A stretch of DNA of 64,000 nt from assembly GCA_013334965.1 (NCBI GenBank), contig JAAXWO010000001.1, positions 87,829 through 151,828 on the forward strand, written 5' to 3'. Positions 59,839 through 64,000 of the stretch are shown piece after piece. The stretch's first letter is position 1. The number at the start of each line of letters is the position of its first letter. This stretch comes from Chlorobiaceae bacterium (GTDB lineage: Bacteria; Bacteroidota; Chlorobiia; Chlorobiales; Chlorobiaceae). The position numbers were made by a program, and so were the translations under genes. A model generated the notes under the pieces. The model was not told the origin of the DNA, did not search any database, and was given only the letters and a program-made list of their open reading frames with translations.

Positions 59839-59904
59839 GATTGGCTTGAGGTTGGCTGGTTGTATATCCCTCGATTGACCCGACTCTGCGTAAAAAAGGA
59901 AAAT

Positions 59905-60534
59905 TTATGGACTTTCCAACGCGATTGGCCCCTTTTTTACTCTTGTCCCTGCTGGTGTATGAGACAAATGGGGCGAACCCAGGACAAATTTTCTCCATGG
60001 CAGCTCCGTACTTCTGGAGATGCCTATTCGCGTGCTTGTTCCGATCATATGGCCCGGTAGTTCCGGAGCGTTTTCGAGCCAGCAGCTCTGGCCTGTAAGC
60101 GACTCTCCGTAAAGCTCCTTGCCTATGCCGAGTGCCCGGGTGAGTTTGCCGGGCCCGCTCATGAGCGAGGTCAGCTCATCGGTCTGCCGACGCAGGCGCA
60201 TCTCTTCGACTCCTTCGATCGGTTCCATGGCCCTTATAAGCACTGCGCCAGCTGAGCCTTCCGGCTCCGAGACGATGTTGGCCATGTAATGGCATCCGTA
60301 GGTGAAATAGACATACAGGGTCCCCGGAGGTCCGAACATCGCGACGTTGCGGGGGGTTTTGCCCTTCCATGCGTGACTTGCCTGGTCATCTTCTCCAAGG
60401 TAAGCCTCGGTTTCGACGATCCGTCCTTTCAGCAGCAGGCCCCTCCTCTCGTAACGCACAAATATCTTTCCAAGCAGCCGTTCGGCAAGCGTGAGGGTCG
60501 GAACCCCGTAGAAATCGGATCCGAGCCTTTCCAT
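59905..60534 (-). CDS. mpg: DNA-3-methyladenine glycosylase (AAG/MPG family)
   Basis: 209 residues from ATG 60534; the open frame extends 23 codons more, without family likeness. The motifs [18 protein letters not shown] (about 36-53) with the catalytic Glu and [15 protein letters not shown] mark the alkyladenine glycosylase fold. It removes damaged purines in base-excision repair. It is divergent from parA. Confidence 0.94.
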   Translation of the reverse strand: MERLGSDFYGVPTLTLAERLLGKIFVRYERRGLLLKGRIVETEAYLGEDDQASHAWKGKTPRNVAMFGPPGTLYVYFTYGCHYMANIVSEPEGSAGAVLIRAMEPIEGVEEMRLRRQTDELTSLMSGPGKLTRALGIGKELYGESLTGQSCWLENAPELPGHMIGTSTRIGISRSTELPWRKFVLGSPHLSHTPAGTRVKKGPIALESP

Positions 60535-60639
60535 CGTTTGATAATTGTATTTGCAAAAGCATTCGTAAGTATTATAATGTAGCAAGTCGCCGAAGAAGAT
60601 CAACCGCTTGAATATTTTCCATTTCCCTGGCTATTGCTC

Positions 60640-61434
60640 ATGGGTAGAGTTATTGCGATTGCAAACCAGAAAGGTGGGGTTGGTAAAACAACCACCGCGG
60701 TAAATATTGCGGCCTCCATTGCGATATCCGAATTCAAAACCCTTCTGATCGATATCGATCCCCAGGCTAACGCCACCTCAGGCTTCGGTCTTGAAACCGG
60801 GGACGAGATCGAGAACACCTTTTACCACGTCATGGTGAAGGGGGGGGAGATCAGTGAGGCCATCAAGCCGTCGAGCCTTGAATACCTCGATGTGCTGCCG
60901 TCCAATGTCAACCTTGTCGGCATGGAGGTCGAGCTGGTCAACATGCGCGAACGGGAGTACGTCATGCAGAAGGCGCTGAAACAGGTGCGCGACAAGTATG
61001 ACTACATCATCATCGACTGCCCTCCGTCGCTCGGGCTCATCACGCTCAATTCGCTCACTGCTGCAGATTCCGTGCTCATTCCGGTACAGGCCGAGTACTA
61101 TGCCCTCGAAGGGCTCGGAAAGCTCCTGAACACCATCAGTATCGTCCGGAAGCACCTGAATCCGCGGCTTGAGATCGAGGGGGTCCTTGTGACCATGTAC
61201 GATGCCCGTCTCCGTCTTGCATCGCAGGTCGCCGAAGAGGTCAAGAAGTTTTTCAAGGACAAGGTATACAAAACCTACATCCGCAGGAACGTCAGGCTTT
61301 CCGAAGCGCCGAGCCATGGCAAACCGGCCCTTCTGTACGATGCGCAGAGCATCGGTTCGAAAGATTACCTGGATCTTGCACAGGAGATTTTCGAGCGTGA
61401 CGGCAACATCAGGAAATTCAAAGTACGGCAGTAG
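60640..61434 (+). CDS. parA: Chromosome partitioning ATPase ParA (Soj)
   Basis: 264 residues from ATG 60640; a TTG two codons earlier is unlikely. The deviant Walker A motif KGGVGKTTT follows GRVIAIANQ. The switch region [13 protein letters not shown] and the [14 protein letters not shown] motif are typical. With ParB it moves replicated origins apart. ParB lies 23 bp downstream. No convincing parS site was found between them. Confidence 0.96.
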   Translation: MGRVIAIANQKGGVGKTTTAVNIAASIAISEFKTLLIDIDPQANATSGFGLETGDEIENTFYHVMVKGGEISEAIKPSSLEYLDVLPSNVNLVGMEVELVNMREREYVMQKALKQVRDKYDYIIIDCPPSLGLITLNSLTAADSVLIPVQAEYYALEGLGKLLNTISIVRKHLNPRLEIEGVLVTMYDARLRLASQVAEEVKKFFKDKVYKTYIRRNVRLSEAPSHGKPALLYDAQSIGSKDYLDLAQEIFERDGNIRKFKVRQ

Positions 61435-61456
61435 CTGGCCGGTTAACCGTGAGCAT

Positions 61457-62344
61457 ATGTCGAAAAAAGCACTGGGAAGGGGTCTGAAGGCTCTCATCTC
61501 CGAAGAGGGGTTTGCGGCCGCAGAAAAAGCCGAAGAGACCGAAAAGCTCAAGGAGGGAGCAATCGGCAGCCTGGCCATTGAGAGGATCAAGGTCAATCCG
61601 TTCCAGCCTCGCAAGGAATTTGACGAAACGGCTCTCGAGGAGCTCCGGAACTCGATCATCGAAAACGGCGTGATCCAGCCGGTGACCGTTTGCCGTGACG
61701 GCGACGATTACCAGCTCATCAGCGGCGAACGACGGCTACGTGCGGTCACGACTGCCGGATTCAAGTTCATTCCCGCCTACGTCATCGAGGCCCACGAGGA
61801 TGCCAGCAAACTCGAACTGGCCCTGATCGAGAATATCCAGAGGGAGGATCTCAACGCCATCGAGATTGCGCTCGCCCTCAAAAGCCTCGTCACCAAGTGC
61901 GACCTTACCCAGGACGAGGTAGCCCAGAAGGTCGGTAAAAACCGTTCAACGGTAAGCAACTTCCTTCGTCTCCTGAAACTGCCCCGGCAGATACAGGACA
62001 GCATCCGGACGAGGGAGATTTCCTCGGGCCATGCACGCGCCCTGATCAATCTGCCGAACGAGCAGCTTCAGCTCAAGGTATGGCGCCAGATCATGTCGCG
62101 CCAGCTATCCGTGCGCCAGACAGAGGCCCTGGTCAACAACATGTTCAAGGATCCTCCCAAGCAGGAGTCGCAGCAGCAGGAGCCTCGTTCGGTCCATCTC
62201 GGGCAGATAGAGAGCCAGCTCAGGGACCGGCTCGCCACCAAGGTGAAGCTCATCGAGAAGAAAGGGGGACAGGGTGAAATCCACATCAAATACTTTTCCG
62301 GCGATGACCTGGACAGGATTCTCGACCTGCTGAACAATGAGTGA
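61457..62344 (+). CDS. parB: Chromosome partitioning protein ParB (Spo0J)
   Basis: 295 residues from ATG 61457. The N-terminal MSKKALGRGLKALIS binds ParA. The CTPase fold has VNPFQPRKEFDE and the GERRLRA arginine patch (near 95). A helix-turn-helix (QDEVAQKVGKNRSTVSNFLR) binds parS. The C-terminal dimerisation part is after a Gln-rich linker. Together with parA it makes the standard operon. Confidence 0.96.
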   Translation: MSKKALGRGLKALISEEGFAAAEKAEETEKLKEGAIGSLAIERIKVNPFQPRKEFDETALEELRNSIIENGVIQPVTVCRDGDDYQLISGERRLRAVTTAGFKFIPAYVIEAHEDASKLELALIENIQREDLNAIEIALALKSLVTKCDLTQDEVAQKVGKNRSTVSNFLRLLKLPRQIQDSIRTREISSGHARALINLPNEQLQLKVWRQIMSRQLSVRQTEALVNNMFKDPPKQESQQQEPRSVHLGQIESQLRDRLATKVKLIEKKGGQGEIHIKYFSGDDLDRILDLLNNE

Positions 62345-62473
62345 CGCGAATCTCCTCAGATCGCCATAAGGGCGGACACGCAACTCAGCGCTTGCCGTTT
62401 GTGTGATTCGTCGGCCAGGCCCCCTGACAGCTCACGAAATAACTTTGAAATATTTTTTAATCGTATTGATCCC

Positions 62474-63223
62474 ATGAAGATTACACTGGTAGGCAATGGC
62501 CGTATGGGCCGCCAGATAGCCGATATCGTTGCCCGTTCGGGCTCACATTCCATAGAAAAGGTTCTCGATTTCCAGGACACGATCAATGCTGATGCGTTCA
62601 GAGGATCGGATGTCATCATCGATTTTACCGTAAGGGAGGCTTTCCTGGCGAATTACAAGGCCATGACCGCCTCCGGCTTACCGGTCGTCGTCGGCACCAC
62701 AGGATGGGACGACGCCATGGAGAGCGTCAGGCAGGAGGTCGCCTCGGCTGGGTCGTCGATGTTCTATTCGGCAAACTATTCGCTCGGGGTCAACATATTC
62801 TTCAGGACGCTTCGCGAGGCCGCGCGTCTTATCGCCCCGTTCGAGCAGTTCGATATCGCCCTCACGGAGCAGCACCATACCGGCAAGGCCGATTTTCCGA
62901 GCGGGACGGCCATCAAGGCGGCTGAGGAGATCCTCAGATCCAATCCCCGCAAGCGAACCGTCGTAAGGGAACTCGAAGACGGCAGGAAACTGAAGAGCGA
63001 CGAGCTTCAGGTGGCGTCTATCCGTCTCGGCTCGGTGTTCGGAGTCCACTCCGCCATCATCGATTCGGAATCGGACACGATCGAGGTGACCCATACTGCC
63101 AAGAACCGGACCGGATTCGCCTCGGGCGCCGTCCAGGCAGCCGAATGGCTCGCCGGACGCCATGCCGCTGCGCCTGGGTTCTATACGATGGACGACTTCC
63201 TGAACGACATCTTTTCCTCCTGA
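62474..63223 (+). CDS. dapB: 4-hydroxy-tetrahydrodipicolinate reductase
   Basis: 249 residues from ATG 62474. NAD(P)-binding [11 protein letters not shown] opens the protein. VGTTGWDD and the catalytic [15 protein letters not shown] (near 142-156), with the His-His pair and Lys, are DapB signatures. It reduces the dihydrodipicolinate precursor on the way to diaminopimelate and lysine. It stands 130 bp after parB and 3 bp before the next gene. Confidence 0.95.
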   Translation: MKITLVGNGRMGRQIADIVARSGSHSIEKVLDFQDTINADAFRGSDVIIDFTVREAFLANYKAMTASGLPVVVGTTGWDDAMESVRQEVASAGSSMFYSANYSLGVNIFFRTLREAARLIAPFEQFDIALTEQHHTGKADFPSGTAIKAAEEILRSNPRKRTVVRELEDGRKLKSDELQVASIRLGSVFGVHSAIIDSESDTIEVTHTAKNRTGFASGAVQAAEWLAGRHAAAPGFYTMDDFLNDIFSS

Positions 63224-63226
63224 GCA

Positions 63227-63751
63227 ATGGTAGCGGATACGATCGAACGCCGTCCCGGCAAACTGCCCGAAGTGCTGTTGGGTGCAATCCTGATAGTCCT
63301 GACCTCCTTCGTGCCCTACCTGAATCTCGTCAATGTCTTTCCGTTTGCAGGGATCATCATTTCAGGAGCCCTGGCGACATGGGTATACATTATCCGCCAC
63401 CAGGTTTGCCTAACCTATCGGGAGGCATTCGTGCTTGGGTTTCAGACCGGTTTCGCCGGAGGATCTTTTCTTCTGCTCGCGGTATACCTTATGCTCGAAA
63501 GGGCCAGGAACCTCACCCTCGACGGGTTCAATAAACTGCTCTCAGAGTGGGGTGGACGAATCCCGTCCGACAGCGCGGACCTTTACCAGCAGGTTATACA
63601 GATCATCAATGCCCCCATGGGTGTCAAGGCGGTCTCCTTCCTCGTAAGCTTCGTTCTCATCGGCATGCTGCTGGGTCCATTGGCCGGTCTCGGATCCCGA
63701 CTGACGGTCTATCTCCTGAAAAAACAGGCACAGCAGAATAGCCCAACCTGA
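63227..63751 (+). CDS. Small integral membrane protein, DUF4199-like
   Basis: 174 residues with about four hydrophobic segments (about 17-37, 44-63, 78-98, 136-160). The spacing and the short acidic loop resemble DUF4199-type membrane proteins of unknown role, but the match is only by layout. The start ATG is 3 bp after the dapB stop. Confidence 0.55.
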   Translation: MVADTIERRPGKLPEVLLGAILIVLTSFVPYLNLVNVFPFAGIIISGALATWVYIIRHQVCLTYREAFVLGFQTGFAGGSFLLLAVYLMLERARNLTLDGFNKLLSEWGGRIPSDSADLYQQVIQIINAPMGVKAVSFLVSFVLIGMLLGPLAGLGSRLTVYLLKKQAQQNSPT

Positions 63752-63767
63752 GTTTCCCGCAGGTTCA

Positions 63768-63980
63768 GCCTGTCGGACATTCAGTTCTTGTCCCTTTTCA
63801 GTTGTCCCGGACTTCAGTCTCCCATATTCAGTCAGGCTTGAGCCTGCCGGATATTCAGATCTTGTCCCTTTTCAGTTGCCCCGGACTTCAGTCTCCCATA
63901 TTCAGTCAGGCTTGAGCCTGACGGATATTCAGATCTTATCCCTTTTCAGTTGCCCCGGACTTCAGTCCGGGGTATCCGAT
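63768..63980. repeat. 74-bp tandem repeat, three units with REP-like hairpins
   Basis: Units at 63768-63841, 63842-63915 and 63916 to about 63980 differ by a few bases. Each has a hairpin formed by CCCGGACTTCAGTC-type text, and unit junctions form TCAGGC-TTGA-GCCTGA hairpins. The third unit ends in a perfect CCCCGGACT/AGTCCGGGG stem. The last 20 bases are A-rich. It may act as a terminator after the membrane-protein gene. Confidence 0.85.
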
Positions 63981-64000
63981 CAAAAAAAAATATGGACTTC

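Noticed and set aside
60634..62473. parS site within or next to parAB
   Set aside because: No sequence close to the canonical 16-bp parS was seen there on either strand.
63768..63980. CRISPR array
   Set aside because: Units of 74 bp are repeated whole, without unique spacers, and no cas gene is in the window.

Overview
The window looks like chromosome of a green sulfur bacterium (Chlorobiaceae, Chlorobium or Chlorobaculum type). I infer this from overall protein character, a four-subunit sulfhydrogenase-type NiFe hydrogenase, LPS export (lptB), cobalamin-dependent metH, a B12-binding radical SAM protein, and one promoter-like site of the Bacteroidetes TAnnTTTG type. The placement rests on memory of the families, not on a search. 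Most genes are housekeeping or metabolic. The clearly accessory parts are about 3.4-4.6 kb, 9.7-20.2 kb and 51.0-52.8 kb. No tRNA, rRNA or CRISPR array was recognised.

Layout. 1-3.2 kb, minus strand: 5' end of an HD phosphohydrolase (cut by the window edge), a B12-binding radical SAM protein, lptB and a TM2/zinc-ribbon protein. 3.4-4.6 kb: a mobile mystery A/B pair (HTH regulator plus Fic protein). 4.7-9.6 kb, plus strand: gamma-carbonic-anhydrase-like protein, FAD oxidoreductase, MscS channel, MFS transporter, SlyD-like FKBP. 9.7-20.2 kb: a type I restriction-modification island, in order half-size hsdS, hsdM, hsdS, a RAYT transposase with four REP palindromes inside its own coding sequence, DUF2188, HAD hydrolase, fic remnant, rhuM, hsdR, YgjP-type metallopeptidase. 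It is closed by a nested inverted-repeat element.

20.2-25.7 kb, minus strand: hydB-hydG-hydD-hydA and a U32/TrhP-like protein. The hydrogenase large subunit ends exactly at the conserved C-terminal His, so it has no propeptide to cleave. 25.7-38.1 kb: a membrane-anchored unknown plus TrmH-type methylase, AhpD-like protein, Lon-like protease with a universal stress protein, TerC, an aldehyde dehydrogenase-patatin-outer membrane protein operon, an exported CARDB protein with a duplicated C-terminal module, and a YbaK-type deacylase. 38.2-44.7 kb: glycosyltransferase, then gnd and zwf facing pgl and tkt, which together make an oxidative pentose phosphate block.

45.0-50.9 kb: DUF2278, SIMPL, two adjacent L,D-transpeptidases of different type, an SRPBCC protein and a lipoprotein. 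51.0-52.8 kb: a low-GC pocket with three unknown small genes between two matching GCCCCG hairpin terminators. 52.8-60.5 kb, minus strand: mpg, mgtE, mnmA, an esterase and metH. 60.6-63.8 kb, plus strand: parA, parB, dapB and a small membrane protein. The window ends in a 74-bp tandem repeat made of REP-like hairpins.

Best leads: the RAYT gene carrying its own REP sequences in frame, the half-size HsdS leading the R-M operon, the hydrogenase large subunit without a C-terminal extension, and the small-gene pocket at 51.6-52.6 kb.
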